A stretch of 64,000 nt of DNA from Panaeolus papilionaceus. Its lineage: Eukaryota; Basidiomycota; Agaricomycetes; Agaricales. The position numbers and the translations under genes are program-made. The notes beneath the pieces were generated by a model. That model worked only from the letters and a program-made list of their open reading frames with translations. It searched no databases and was not told the origin of the DNA. Position 1 is the stretch's first letter. Every line of letters starts with the position of its first letter. Below are positions 1 to 11,649 of this stretch, piece after piece. The stretch covers positions 62,001 to 126,000 of the forward strand of contig JADNRZ010000037.1 in assembly GCA_015501605.1 (NCBI GenBank), given 5' to 3'.

Positions 1-2114
1 TGGTAACATAGCAAAACCTGGCACAGAACCACGGAGCTCAACCCGCCCATTTTAACGATCCAACCCTCGACGTGGAGAAGCTGCCTCCTATTCTGCACTG
101 AAATAAAAAAAGAGAGGAAGCATTGTGCCTGAGAATTCGAATGTGTGTCTATCCACCTGATCGCATCATATGTCGAGTTATTAGTCTTGACTGAGGTGGA
201 ACATACACACGCGTCGTATAAATAGCGGGTTTTGTGTTCTTGAGTTATTGATAAGACCGAGATTGAGGGGTCTTCTTGGATAGGTGGATGTATGCGCTCT
301 TAAGTCGCACTCGCTTGTCGGTATTCTTTGAATGAAAATGATGGCGTGTTATAGAATGTTAGTGAATGAAATCCAGGAGAGGTGGTGGCGGGAGAAGGTC
401 ACGGATGTGTAGTGCGTTTCAGGTAGAAAAAATACTGTTCAGCTTTAGAGGCGTCGGAAAGAGCTGAGTTCATACTCACCTAAGACCATGACAATGTCCA
501 CCTGTCCTCCTCAAATCTCTGCTCATTCCACTTGTGACGACATCGTCGCGTGCTTAGATTAGACATAGTAGAACCCCGAGGTACAGCGGCGTTAAAAATG
601 GCGTTGAACTGCACACGTCCATTAAAACTGTGAGCCCAGTGCCAATTTAGATTGTGATGTTAAATACTCACAAATTGTATAAATAGTTGATCTTCGACTT
701 AAATGGCTGTCTTTTGGGTGTGCTAAATGGGCTATATGCTAAAGAGACTGCGACAAAACACACACAACCACTCAGCACACTCAAGACTCTAAGGACGAGG
801 GTTCCGGTAGATACCACCGTGCTGTAGCGTAGCTAAACTGAATAAAATTATTCTCGATCGCGGGAATCTCACGACGTGCTCAGGGCGATAGACTGAATAC
901 GAAGGGCAAAGGGGTTCTTGAGGTTAACGTTGAGAGCTAGGGCTCGATTGAACGCGCTAAAACTTCGAACTTAAAACTGTAGCTTGGGCACTGAAAATAA
1001 ACGCACCGCTCTGCGGGAATTAACTGCTGTGTACATTGTCATTAAATTTCTATCTACTTTATAGTTATTCGAAACCTCGAATTTTGCCCTCCTTCCTATT
1101 TTCTGCGTCTGCCTTTCTAACATTCTCCCTTACCCAGGTTAATATAAACCCACGATTGCCTTCCTCTGGTTGTAAGTCACTTTTCCTCTCGGCACGCTTA
1201 TCTTTCTCGGTTCTCGGTTTCGTGTTTGTCCTTTCTACTTTTGCACGCATTTTCTGTATCGCTAGCGCTCAAAACCCCGTTGTTAGGTAGGTGATTTCTC
1301 CGAATATTACAAAAAATCGCCAAGGTGTGCCAGCACTCTTAGATCCGGAAGGGCTTGGCTACTGCGACGCGTTCAAACCCCCTAGCCCTCGTACCCGTTG
1401 GTAAGGTAATTAATGTGTTCTTTTCTATAGGTGGTTCACCAATGCATCACGTCTCTGGTACGTGTCGGTTCCCCACACAGAACACGAGCTACTGGTAGTG
1501 AACAAAGATACATATTGTGCTTTCTTCTGCCACTTCGGACAGCCGAAACCACCCCTCGCACGCTCCAGGCTCATCAATCCAGGACGAAATTCAGTTTTTG
1601 TGTTCCTGAACATCTAGAAAACCAGAAAACGTACCTAGAGGGAGAGTTGGGGCATAGAGCGGCATGGTGTGTAGGGAATGTATCGACCTAAACGGCTCTC
1701 TCAAATGGAGAATCGTTGGGGGGGGGGGGGGGGGGGGGGTAGAAGCGATTGGACAATTAGGTCGTCGTATCAAGAGAGACGTCGGCGTGGACTTTGGAAG
1801 AATGATGCAAACAAACAGGAAACGAGACGACGTGTCTGCGTAATGCCATCTTTTCAAGAGGAATGGAGATATCCCCTGCATAAAAACCAAAGAAAAAAGG
1901 GCACGTTAGCAGGGCCAGAGGTAAGAAAAAGGACGAGGAAGCACCAAGGTGCAGGTGAAACTGCCGAAATCGTGGCTTTGAGAACCAACTGAAAACGCTT
2001 CGGTCCCAAATCTTCGAATGTCGAGAGATGTGTAAAAGGCTGCCTATTCGCCGTCCGTTTCGCAGATACATGGACCTTTTCGACAAACACAACATACCGT
2101 AATCGACAGCCAAA
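1..2114. other. Left-edge region with no supported gene
   Basis: I see no gene here. The open frames are short, overlap on both strands and lack recognisable domains or a convincing intron chain. The segment adjoins a GTPase remnant, so it is probably a diverged part of the tandem unit upstream of that gene. I found no tRNA-like cloverleaf; a GTTCAAACCC-like stretch near 1370 lacks the rest of a tRNA. The only notable object is a 22-base G tract at 1718-1739. Confidence 0.5.
1718..1739 (+). repeat. G22 homopolymer tract
   Basis: An uninterrupted run of 22 guanines. Such a tract can form G-quadruplexes and is a common site of sequencing or assembly length error, so the frames that cross it should not be trusted. 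Confidence 0.95.
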
Positions 2115-2382
2115 CCGAATCGACTTCGGGGCATTGCCACCTAAGTGTAGGGAGAGTGCTCGCCATCTTTGCAAGTCAATTGTAGCCAACGCATGCCCTA
2201 CAACCGTGGAGCAGAGAATTTTGTTCTAGAAATGGGCGCAAGAGCCTGAACATGCGAATGGCAGAGAATTGGATGATCATGCAGAAGTGTCTCAACCTAT
2301 TTTCCTCCAAGATGTTGGTCGTTTCGCAGTCGATGCTTCTAAGCATCGTGTTGCCAAATTGCTCAAGCATGGGGAATGAAGT
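2115..2382 (+). pseudogene. 3' remnant of a P-loop GTPase gene copy
   Basis: This stretch aligns with the last exon of the GTPase genes at 14551 and 23648. It covers the region encoding the ELPSGCRDAAYHLRKS-like segment through the lysine-rich C-terminus, and ends at the homologous TGA. The catalytic GTPase domain is missing upstream. In the conserved FWKWA segment the tryptophan codon reads TAG, a G-to-A change that creates a stop. The next bases continue into the same 3' flank as other copies. It marks the end of one more tandem unit to the left. Confidence 0.8.
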
Positions 2383-3650
2383 CGAAGGTGCGTTGGATTT
2401 ATGTATCAATTAATTCTCTTTTTAATCATTTATCCTCTAGCACAGGAGAGGACAGGAGAGGAGACATACGAACGAGGAAGGCGATTTGAATGAACTCAGT
2501 GACTTATGAGTGAGCACACGGGCACGAATACAAAACGTAGGAGCAGAAAAATCTTCGTTTATTCTCTAAACTAGGTACATTATAAGGGAAGGAAATGTCC
2601 AACAACACGAAATGAGTCACGAAGCGGTGAGAGATAAAACTAGAAAACGAAAAATTGATGACAGACACAGGGTAAAGAGGGGAGAAGAGCGATACAGGAT
2701 TGGAGCGTCCAAGTGTTGTCCGACGCTACTATGAATGGTAAAACGATGAGCGTGGCACGCGCCAGTTGTGAAAACATCAGCTTGTGGTTGATTGGACACC
2801 GAAACTGAGGCAGAGCGACGACGGAAACGTGTTGATGAAAATAGAAAGGAAAAGAAAAATGACGAAAGGTCGAAAAATAAGGGCTTACCGATGACTGACT
2901 GGCTCATCAATGTGTATCATTGGGAATGCAGGGCAGGCTTGCGGAGCATCAGACGCAAGTCGTGAATGTGATGACTCCAAGGTATCGAGCTTAAATTCGC
3001 GAAATTGAGATTTTGTCAAATATATGGAGGTCATGTTGGGAGAATAAGGGCGGCTGTGACTCGAGATAGAACGAGCTCGACGCATAGAATGAAGCATCGT
3101 AAACCTTGAACGCGAGAGTTTGGAGCGATGTGGGAGACCTCCAAAGTGGGATCGAAATACAGGGAGAAAGAGAGGGGGTGAAAGTCGCGATGATTAAGGG
3201 TGGAAGGGTTGCAGTGAGCGAGAGAGCAGATTACGTTTATGCCGCGACTCGGGAGGAATGAGGAGTGAGGTGACTGGTGCACGAACACGAGGGCGATATA
3301 TTCACAAGGGAGGTCTTACTTGCACCTTTTCGATTTTGACATTCAAATTTTTCTATTCTGCGGTTTGGTGTTCACATTTTCTCTTGTTACGGCAAGGTAA
3401 ATGGGAGCACCATTGGGTTTAGGAGATCATGCCGATGGGAACGGTGTGTCGAGGGATACGACCCGATGTGCGGAGAGTCTCCTGTCTCAGATAACAAGAT
3501 TGAGGAGAACAGACGTAGGGTTCAATTACGGGCACTAAGTATTTTGTTGCGGTTTGATAAGTAGCAATGAACATCGTCGCAATGACGTCGATCAGTTCTG
3601 ACGTATGGAAAAATTCCTGTTGTTGTTTGATTTGATGATCAAGCTTCAAG
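2383..3650. repeat. Tandem-unit spacer, left of the Tnp2 insertion
   Basis: Non-coding spacer downstream of the GTPase remnant. Positions about 2450-3300 are homologous to about 46930-47560, with shared blocks including ACAAAACGTRGG and AGAGATRAAACTAG. Positions about 3420-3650 match the block at 20218-20400 and 58590-58740 (ATGGGAACGG, then CCTCTGATAATAAAATG-like sequence). The sequence resumes beyond the transposon at 11657. I see no supported gene in it. Confidence 0.7.
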
Positions 3651-3657
3651 CTTCAGG

Positions 3658-3704
3658 CCCAGTGAAAAAGCCGGATTTTGATTTCAGATCAAATCTTGTG
3701 AAAT
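3658..3704 (+). repeat. Left TIR of Tnp2 element
   Basis: 47-bp terminal inverted repeat beginning CCCAGTGAAAAAGCCG. It matches the reverse complement of 11603-11649 at all but three positions. Confidence 0.93.
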
Positions 3705-3908
3705 ATTTGTGATCATGTAATATCTTGTCAAATAGTGTCGAATATTATGCTGAAGGGATTTCAAATGATCTTTCTTGTTGATTCGCGTCATTGCTCTTGT
3801 TGTGAAAGATGAATGATTTGTGTGAATTAATCAAGTACGTTGTGACTCGCGCATCAAACGTTGATGCTGTCTTTCTCTTCCAACCACCATCACTCCGCCA
3901 TCTGACAC

Positions 3909-6900
3909 ATGCCTGAGGCATCACCACCTCAGAAAAAGGTCTATTACTGCTCGTGCACCCACTGCATGAGAGGTGGACGTTCAGAGCCAAAACAAGTCAG
4001 CAAAACACGCTTCTATGAACATCGCCGGAAGTATGTGCAGGCTCAGCCAACCTACCAGCGACAGTCTTTTGAGGAGTATCTCAGACTCAGTGGCGTCTTA
4101 GGTCAACCCAGCGCAGACAAAGGAGGTCCCGTACCTCACTCTCAACCCCATCTTGGTTCATCATCGCACCATCAACGTACTTCTGGACATCATTCCCCCG
4201 GACAACATGTACAGGTTGATAACGATGCACATACTATGGATATCATGGGAGAAGGAAATGATGATGAGGCGAATGAGACACTGATAGAGGAGGAAATGAA
4301 TGGGGTATTGGAACGAGAGGCCGAGGCTTTTGCACACCAATCAGATGAGGAACACGAAGAGGAACTAAGGAGAGATGAGGTACCTGGAGTAGACGTATGT
4401 GATACAGTATCATTTGGGTCAATACATGACATTTTCTTCAACCAGAGTGATGAGGAATTGGATGCAGGGTGCTTGCATGAGATTGATAATGCACAAGAAC
4501 CCCATGACGAACCAATAGTTGAGCCTGAGCTGGATGTTGCACCTCGGGATCTCTTGTTTGATGAGACGCAGGCAACTGAAATCCCAGCAGTCACAGCTAA
4601 GCTTGCCAATCTCAAGACTGCCCAGGAGTTTATCTCAGCCATTCGGAATGCGACATTGGACGATTATGTTCACCAATATCCTGAACTGTTGGAGCGTCTT
4701 AGGAACCCTCCTACAGAGGAGCTAAATCTGGCTGAGGACCCTGCTATGCAGACAGCGATTGAAATCTATCTTGACTCGACAACTGCATCTGACGACGTCT
4801 TCAACAAAATGCAAAAGACCTTTGATCGTGCCCTTGCCCGGTATAATGTCGATGCCGATCCCATTCCCTCTCTGTATAAAGTCAAACAACATCTTGCATC
4901 CCTCACGGGAATCTATCCCATGTCAGATGATATGTGCCCGGATACGTGTGTCGGCTACACTGGGCCATACTTCGAGCTGGATACATGTCCTGAGTGCAGA
5001 GAACCGCGATATGAGCCCACAGTCTTGGCATCTAGTAATGGTGAAGTTAAGATACCTCGTCGGCAATTCAAGACCATTCCGCTGGGCCCCCAAATTCATG
5101 CGATCTGGCGGAGCACTAAAGGTGCAAAGGCAATGAAATATCGACAGCAGCAGCTTGACAAAATCTTCGAAACACTGGCAGTTCCTGGAGGGAAGATCCA
5201 CAAGTGGGATGATATCTATTCTGGGGAGGCTTTCTACAAAGCTGCGCAACAGGGCAAGATACAACCTGACGACTTTGTCCTTATCTTGTCATTAGATGGA
5301 GCTCAGTTGTACCAGAGCAAGGAGTCGGGATGCTGGATCTACATTTGGATCTTACTCGATCTGCCACCAGAAATGCGATACAAAAAGGAACACGTTATCA
5401 TTGGCGGCTTCATTCCAGGGCCCAATAATCCAAAGAACATTGACTCTTTTCTATTTCCAGGCTTTCACCATCTTGTTGGTCTCATGAAGGAAGGCTTGGC
5501 TGTGTGGGACGCACTCAACAATCGTGTATTTCAATCACGGCCATTTGTTCATCTTGGAGCAGGGGACGGACCAGGTTTGGCTTATATGAATGGCTTGACT
5601 GGGCACTCTGGTGCATATGGCTGTCGTCTATTCTGTCCAGTTAAAGGAAGAAGAAGACCTACAGCGACGCACTACTATCCAGCCCTTCTCAAACCATCTG
5701 GTGATTACGACGTCGAGGGGTGTAGCCATGATGATGTCAACCCAACACTTCTACCAATTGGGAAACCCTCTGATTACACTGCCTTGCTAAATCGTCTACT
5801 TCTATCATCAAATCCGACGCAGCAGAGCCGAAATCAAAGAGATTCAGGAATATCAAAGCCTAGTATTTTTAGCGCACTTCCTCCCACATCAACACACGCC
5901 CTGCCTCACTGTTTTGGGGTCGATCTCATGCATCTGATATCACTCAACATCCCTGACTTACTTCTTGCACTGTGGCGTGGAACCCTTGACTGTAATACGG
6001 CACATGGAGCTGATAACAAATCAACTTGGGACTGGGCTGTTCTGGTGCAAGGACTGGTTTGGAAGAAGCACGGCCAACGAGTTGCTGATGCAACACCTTA
6101 TCTTCCAGGATCATTTGACCGTCCTCCTCGCAACCCTGCAGAGAAGATCTCAAGTGGCTATAAAGCATGGGAATTCCTTACCTACATCTACTCGCTTGGA
6201 CCTGGGCTCTTCTATGGAGTACTTCCAACACGTTACTACCAAAATTACTGCAAGCTAGTGGCTGCTGTTCGTCTGCTTCATCAGAGATCCATAATCGAAG
6301 CTCAACTAGTAGCAGCACACCGACTGGTCGTTGATTTCGTAAAGGAGTTTGAATTGATTTACTACCAGCGAAAGGAGTCACGACTTCACTTCTGCCGACA
6401 AAGTATCCATGCACTTCTCCACCTGGCCCCCGAAATTATCCGTCTTGGTCCGCCATCAACGTATACACAGTGGACCATGGAGCGGACAGTTGGCAATCTC
6501 ACTGAGGAGATTAACCAACCTTCGAACGCTTTCCAAAATCTAGCTGAACGCGGAGTACGGCGAGCCCAAGAAAATAGCCTCCTTGCAATGTCACCAGATC
6601 TTTCCAAATCCAAGTCTCTCCCCTCAGTTTCAGTTGATCTTGGTGATGGATACATTCTACTTGGCGCTCTCGAAGAGGCACCTCACTATATTCCCGACAT
6701 TGAACAGATCGCTGTTAACCAATTCTTTGGTTCAAATGGTGTTACTGTACCACTAACACAACGAGTCAAGCTTCGTAAATGGGCACGGATCCAATTACCA
6801 AACATGCAGATTGTGCGTTCCTATTGGAAAGAATCCAAGCGAACACTACGATCACTTCGAATGGCAAGGAATATCATGGTATTGCATTTATTATTACAGT

Positions 6901-7260
6901 CCTCTTGACGTCCTCATGCTAATTTAATTATAGTTCTACCAGGGTAACAACAAGAGCAGCCCAAAATTTGCCGAGATTAGATATTTCTTCCGCATAGAGT
7001 TACATGGACAGGAGAGAACGGTTGCGCTAGTGTCTCGATTTAGTGCACCTGATGCCAACTTGTTGTCGGAAACAAGTGGTGCACTTATGGTGTGCGACTA
7101 CGAAGGAGACTCTGCGTTAGAGGTAGTTGATGTGAAGGACATAGCAACCTGTATTGCTATGGTTCCATTCACAGAGCCTGCTGGGACACGCTTTTTTGTT
7201 TGTGAGAAGATAGGGATGGAGATGGCATTCTTCAGTGACTTATACAGAGCTCCAGAGTAG
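3909..7260 (+). CDS. Tnp2-family transposase (two exons)
   Basis: Transposase of the Tnp2 (Transposase_21, CACTA-like) family, predicted to cut and paste its own element in the nucleus. Exon 1 is 3909-6878. A 55-bp GT-AG intron (6879-6933, phase 0) removes an in-frame TGA at 6906. Exon 2 is 6934-7260, giving about 1,098 residues. The N-terminus has a Cys/His cluster (YYCSCTHCMRGG, residues ~13-24), followed by an acidic linker (~100-200). CPDTCVGY and CPECREPRY (~340-375) form a second cysteine cluster. The catalytic core shows LSLDGAQLY (Asp ~463), IPGPNNPKNIDSFLFPG, GAGDGPGL (Asp ~553), a CRLFCPVKGR knuckle and GVDLMHL. The start is the first ATG before the Cys cluster. No lesion is visible, so it may be functional. 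Confidence 0.9.
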
Positions 7261-8585
7261 TGTCCTCCTAATAAAAATTATATGTGCATGAAGCTGAGAG
7301 TATGAAGATTTTATTTTTGCTAAAATCATAAATTTCCGGTCCTTTCTTGTTGAGATATTGACTAGGTTGTGGGCCATGGCCGCTGGCCTGGCAAATCCGA
7401 GTCCCGACATTCTCATTTTCCCAATTCCAAGTCAGGACTAGTTCCTAAGCAAGATCATGACGTAGTGTAAAAAAGTTAGACAAATATACATCTTTGGATG
7501 CTATTGTAAGGAAAACCACAGGTGTTTTGAATGTCAGAACTCAGAACTGTATAATAACATCTCTTAGGTCATGATTCATCTTCAAGAGCTTATTTTACAG
7601 TTTAACAAGATGAGTCAAATATTTTATATTAATGTCTGTCACATGATAGCAGCTAGCGCCAATTCCAGCGCTAGTCTGATTCTATTCCATTTACTATGGA
7701 TAGTCGAAATTTAATCACACTCATAAATCTGGACTGTTCGTTGTAAGACTCAGGAATTGTCTAGACACATATGTAGTGCACAGGTGTGTTAAATTACAGT
7801 TTTATCCACTCACAGTTTCATCAGTGACAGTGAATTTTAATATCTCTGCTGTAATAACTGCAATCCCAGAACTCCTGCTGCCCTGCATAGCCTTGCTTTA
7901 TTGCAGTCACATTTTTTTTGTAATTATCAGTCATATATTAGAGCCAATGGTGTTCGGCTATCTCAAGAGCAAGAGAGATATAGGAGGTGATGATGTGGGC
8001 GATGAAAATTGGAGTGAGAAATGCTCAGAAATGCTCTCTCGAAGACCAGTTAGAAACTAAAAATGATGCTTAATAATGCACCTTTTAAGCCTAGATGACT
8101 AAGTAAATTTAAATAAACAAATTATTTGAATCAATTACTTATACTTTAACCATTACCTGCGAATTCATTTGCATGTATTTGTGCGTTTCCTTATCCATGC
8201 ACTTGCTTTTGTCTTTTTGCATTTTGAAACAATTTTATTCCGAATCCGGCTTTTCTTCTGCCATTTGTTTGGTCGACATCCTTCGCTTTGTGGAGGCTAC
8301 TTTCCACTCACTTGGTATGTAGCCGTAGCGAAGCGAGGCACCTCGCCTTGTCCATATTACGATTTGCGCAACCTCTTCACTTATGTGATGACAAATTCAT
8401 ATTACGATGTGATGACACATTCACATTACGAGAGGTCGCAAATGCGGGGACAAAATGGCCGCACAAAGACCTCTTCCCTTAACGGGACTCGGAAAAGAAT
8501 TGTCCAGCGCTTGATCCCCAGGCATCAGTCAAAGTGGCATCACAATTTGTGACACTCATCACACTGTCGCTTTTCTCCTACTATC
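7261..8585. other. Non-coding interval between the two Tnp2-element genes
   Basis: I see no supported gene in these 1.3 kb. The sequence is AT-rich. Near 8355-8432 a CATATTACGA / CACATTACGA motif with a GTGATGACA linker is repeated directly two to three times, and GCGAAGCGAGGC/ACCTCGCC-type short inverted matches lie at 8325-8350. It may contain the terminator of the transposase gene and the promoter of the next gene. Confidence 0.5.
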
Positions 8586-10840
8586 ATGTCGCTCTCGCCA
8601 TTTCCTTCAATATCAGTTTATTCAGATGATATGTTGAGGTGTGTACTCAAGTACCTGATTAAAATTATTTCTGATGCATAGATCGGACATAGCCCTCAGA
8701 AATATCCACATAGAGGACAGAGTTCATCTCCCCTTGATACCATCTCTAATTATCGTCCTGCGTCTCCCAAAGGGCACAGGTCCAAGGATGTAGGCCATAT
8801 TTTCTCAATACAATGGACAAATATTTAATTCCAAATAATATAGCTATCTAGACGTGAAGAGAAGAGTGCAGTTCGTGGTGCTCAGCGCTCTAGCTCATCA
8901 GGCTCAAGAGAACACCGTTATGATGTGCTTTATCAGAAGTATAAGGCTGTAAAGGAGGAGAACCTTACTTTCCGTGTTCGTAACGAGGAACTGAGGTATG
9001 TTATTCAATTGAAAAATATTTCTACTGCGCATATATTGATATGAATGTCAAGGTCTACCAATCAGGAACTCCTCCAACAAATCATCGCACTCAAAGCAGC
9101 CGCTCAGAATACCCATTCACCCATTTCACCAACCACACTACTTTCAGCAGACAATTCATCATCGTCTGCCAACACTGTCCTTTTAAACCCATTTCCTGTC
9201 CCTCAGCGTTTGCCCAAGGATCGCCAGAATTTCCCCCAGGTCAAGTTTTGGTCTCGACGCGACTTCAGTTTATGGGAGAAAAGCCAGCCAAAGGATGACA
9301 CTATTACTGCAGAGGGCTCCAAAAAGAAGAGTCGGAAGACGCTTCTGCAGGACAACACCAATGTAGCAGCCAAGTTCATGTGTTTGGAGAATGGTGTTAT
9401 CGTTGATGGAGACACTGTGACCGCCATGCGAGCCAACTTCCGACAATCGTTTGATTCCATCCGGCTGTTACCAGAACACTACCGCACCAGCAACCCTTCC
9501 CTCACCTTGCCATCCTCGTGGGGAAATATTAGCCCCACTCTCCGCAACTATGTCCTCAACGAATTCTATGGAGAGTTCCCCTATGCAGAGTACTGCGATG
9601 GACACTGGAAGGCCAACGTTCTTGCAGGAACCACCCTTACCACCTACAACAACACACACGACAAATCCACTGATAGTACCAAGAAACGTGTACGCATCAA
9701 AACGGAGGCCCCCACAGATGTTGTACAAGTCGAGAGCAATACTAATGCTACGCCATCCAATCCCCCTACCTCTATCATATCCACATCTACATCCACCTTC
9801 ACATCATTGTCGGCTACAACTTGTGTTGAACCTTCTGCTCCTGCTGCACCACCAGTACCACCAAAGCGGAAGACCCCTGGCGATGGCGATGGAGAAGCCC
9901 AGCCACCTGCAAAGCGTCACCAAACAGATGCAGCACACAGTGATGTTGGGTCCCCTGACGACGCCACATTTCTCATGGTGCTGGATCCCCAGCTTCTTCT
10001 TCCTCAACCACCACCGTCGCCACTGACTGAATCACCAAGGATTACAGTGTCTCAAGGCTCCACCACCACTAATGTCACTAATACCAAATCACCCACAACC
10101 TCTGACGGCTTTGACGCAACCTCTCAAATCTCCACCAAACCAACAACACTGAATGCCGCTCTCAATGTTCTGTACGCTCTTTTTTTTCATTTTTTCTCAG
10201 GTACTGAATTTCTACTGTAGCGAGGACGCCTTTGGTGCTGCAACAGGCCCTTCAGTGCGAATGGATGAATTAGATGCGGGGAAGGTACCCAAGCGGGTGA
10301 CAAGGACCAAAAAGAAAAGTGACATGGCGGCTACTAAGGAGAACAGCTCTGAGGGCGACAGTGAGTCTCAATTTTGGTGTGGTCTCTGTGACCCACGCTG
10401 ACAGATTGGCAGCTGCATCTAGTGCTCCCATCCATCCCATTCATTCTAATGTTGACTCGTTGACCGCCGACCAAGCCCTCACCCTAGCAAACAATATCAC
10501 CATCCCCGCTAATCACAAAAAAGTTACATCCTCGTCGGCTGAAAAGTATGTGGATTACACATTTACAACGATGTTACTAATTTTTTAATTCACTAGGAAT
10601 CTTTTCTATATTGATTTCCTTCTCCGAGGGAATCCACCTGTTACTGCAGCCCATTTTGACAATGTGCTGTGGAAGGAACTGTCAAAAGAAGACCGAAATG
10701 TGAGTGACTGCAGCATTATCTTCATTTCTAAACTGCACTTACACCTCATGAAGCGCTGGAAGCAGTTAAGCAAGACCCGAAAGGGCAGCGCTACAACCAT
10801 CGATGACGAGAAAAAAGATGAGGGGGATGCGGGTATCTGA
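8586..10840 (+). CDS. Tnp2-element accessory protein (8-exon model)
   Basis: Second gene of the Tnp2 element, function unknown. An open chain of exons is supported: 8586-8642, 8682-8779, 8852-8995, 9053-10171, 10221-10360, 10413-10545, 10597-10699 and 10754-10840. All join in phase with GT-AG introns of 39-72 nt and give 626 residues. The N-terminus is Ser/Pro-rich. A charged helix follows (YKAVKEENLTFRVRNEELR then STNQELLQQIIALKAA), which looks like a coiled coil. The middle has a KFMCLENGVIVDGDTVTAMR segment and the C-terminus a LFYIDFLLRGNPP segment and a Lys/Arg-rich tail. It could be a DNA-binding or regulatory partner of the transposase, as second proteins of CACTA-type elements often are; that is inference. 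The first exon and the exon 5-6 junction are the least certain parts. Confidence 0.65.
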
Positions 10841-11602
10841 CAAGGTGCGTCAATGTATTCATCCTCTCGGTGAACATTTTGTTTATTCCATGATAAGGCG
10901 ATATCGGCGCGCTGCTGTACAGGACATCATCTTCTACTTGCTCGCTCTCATTTTCATCGGTTTCGTCACCCTTTTAAGTTCTCCGTTTCTTGTGCTTGTG
11001 TCGACATCCGACTGCTTGGCAACTGCTCATGTCAAAACTTTTCTCTCGTATTCGCTAATGTTTGGACTTGCCTGCTTGTTTTCTCTGGTTTTCTGGTGTC
11101 GGCTTTGGCTTGCTCCGCCGCCATGTGGACTCTTGTTCTTTTGCTCTGCTTGACTCTCTCCTGTGCTTTCCATACTCTCAATTTGCTAGACTCGTGGCTC
11201 TTCCGATGTATATCATGGGCTCCTCTTTGCTTTCCCGGCACACTGTATTATGTGAGTTTGACTTGTGCCAGCGACGAGACTTATTTTTGGACTTATGATT
11301 TTCTGCAGGAACTTGAATGTGTACGATAACGGAAGTCCTCAGATATGGCACGATTCCAAACGATCAACAAGCGATCTGATTCGATTCCACAATATTCCCA
11401 AAGAGGCGGTTCAGTGTGAGGGGAATGGGTGTAGAAACGATGTGACGCGATTTGATGAGATTGGACGTGAATCCATTACATTATGTACAATAGAAATTAG
11501 ACGATGTACATTTGATTCTGACAGAAATCGCAACATTTTTTTCTTGTACAGTCCCGTTTTCTTTTCAGATCGTTGCACAGTGATTTCATAAGATTTCTAA
11601 CG
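10841..11602. other. 3' non-coding part of the Tnp2 element
   Basis: I see no supported gene. The pyrimidine-rich, hydrophobic-coding frames here are not continuous with the accessory gene. The last ~250 bp have repeated CGATGTACA / CGATTT-type motifs, which may be subterminal transposase-binding repeats. Confidence 0.45.
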
Positions 11603-11649
11603 ATTTTACATGATTTGATCTGAAATCAAAATGCGGCTTTTTCACTGGG
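11603..11649 (-). repeat. Right TIR of Tnp2 element
   Basis: Reverse-complement partner of 3658-3704, ending CGGCTTTTTCACTGGG. It is followed directly by the target duplication CTTCAGG. Confidence 0.93.

Larger units (their letters stand above)
3658..11649 (+). mobile_element. Complete Tnp2-family DNA transposon
   Basis: A 7,992-bp element bounded by 47-bp terminal inverted repeats that start CCCAGTGAAAAAGCCG and differ at three positions. It is flanked by a perfect 7-bp target-site duplication CTTCAGG (3651-3657 and 11650-11656). It encodes a Tnp2-type transposase (3909-7260) and a second multi-exon gene in the same orientation (8586-10840). No stop codon or frameshift breaks either gene under the splice model given. 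The insertion splits a spacer module of the GTPase tandem unit. Tnp2 belongs to the CACTA/En-Spm lineage, whose classic elements have CACTA ends and 2-3 bp duplications, so these ends and the 7-bp duplication are unusual. Confidence 0.9.

Noticed and set aside
1340..1395. Possible tRNA because of a GTTCAAACCC-like B box
   Set aside because: No A box at the right distance, no acceptor stem pairing and no anticodon stem.
3651..3657. Alternative 5-bp duplication TTCAG with the element starting GCCCAGTG
   Set aside because: It fits this insertion equally well, but the second element (61928-63051) fits only CCCAGT ends with a 7-bp duplication, so the 7-bp reading is preferred.
4190..4642. 150-codon leftward Ser-rich frame
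   Set aside because: It is antisense to the acidic linker of the Tnp2 transposase. The open frame follows from the biased codons of the sense gene.
10803..11329. Hydrophobic rightward frames resembling membrane proteins
   Set aside because: They follow the accessory-gene stop codon, overlap in three frames, and are pyrimidine-rich non-coding sequence of the Tnp2 element.
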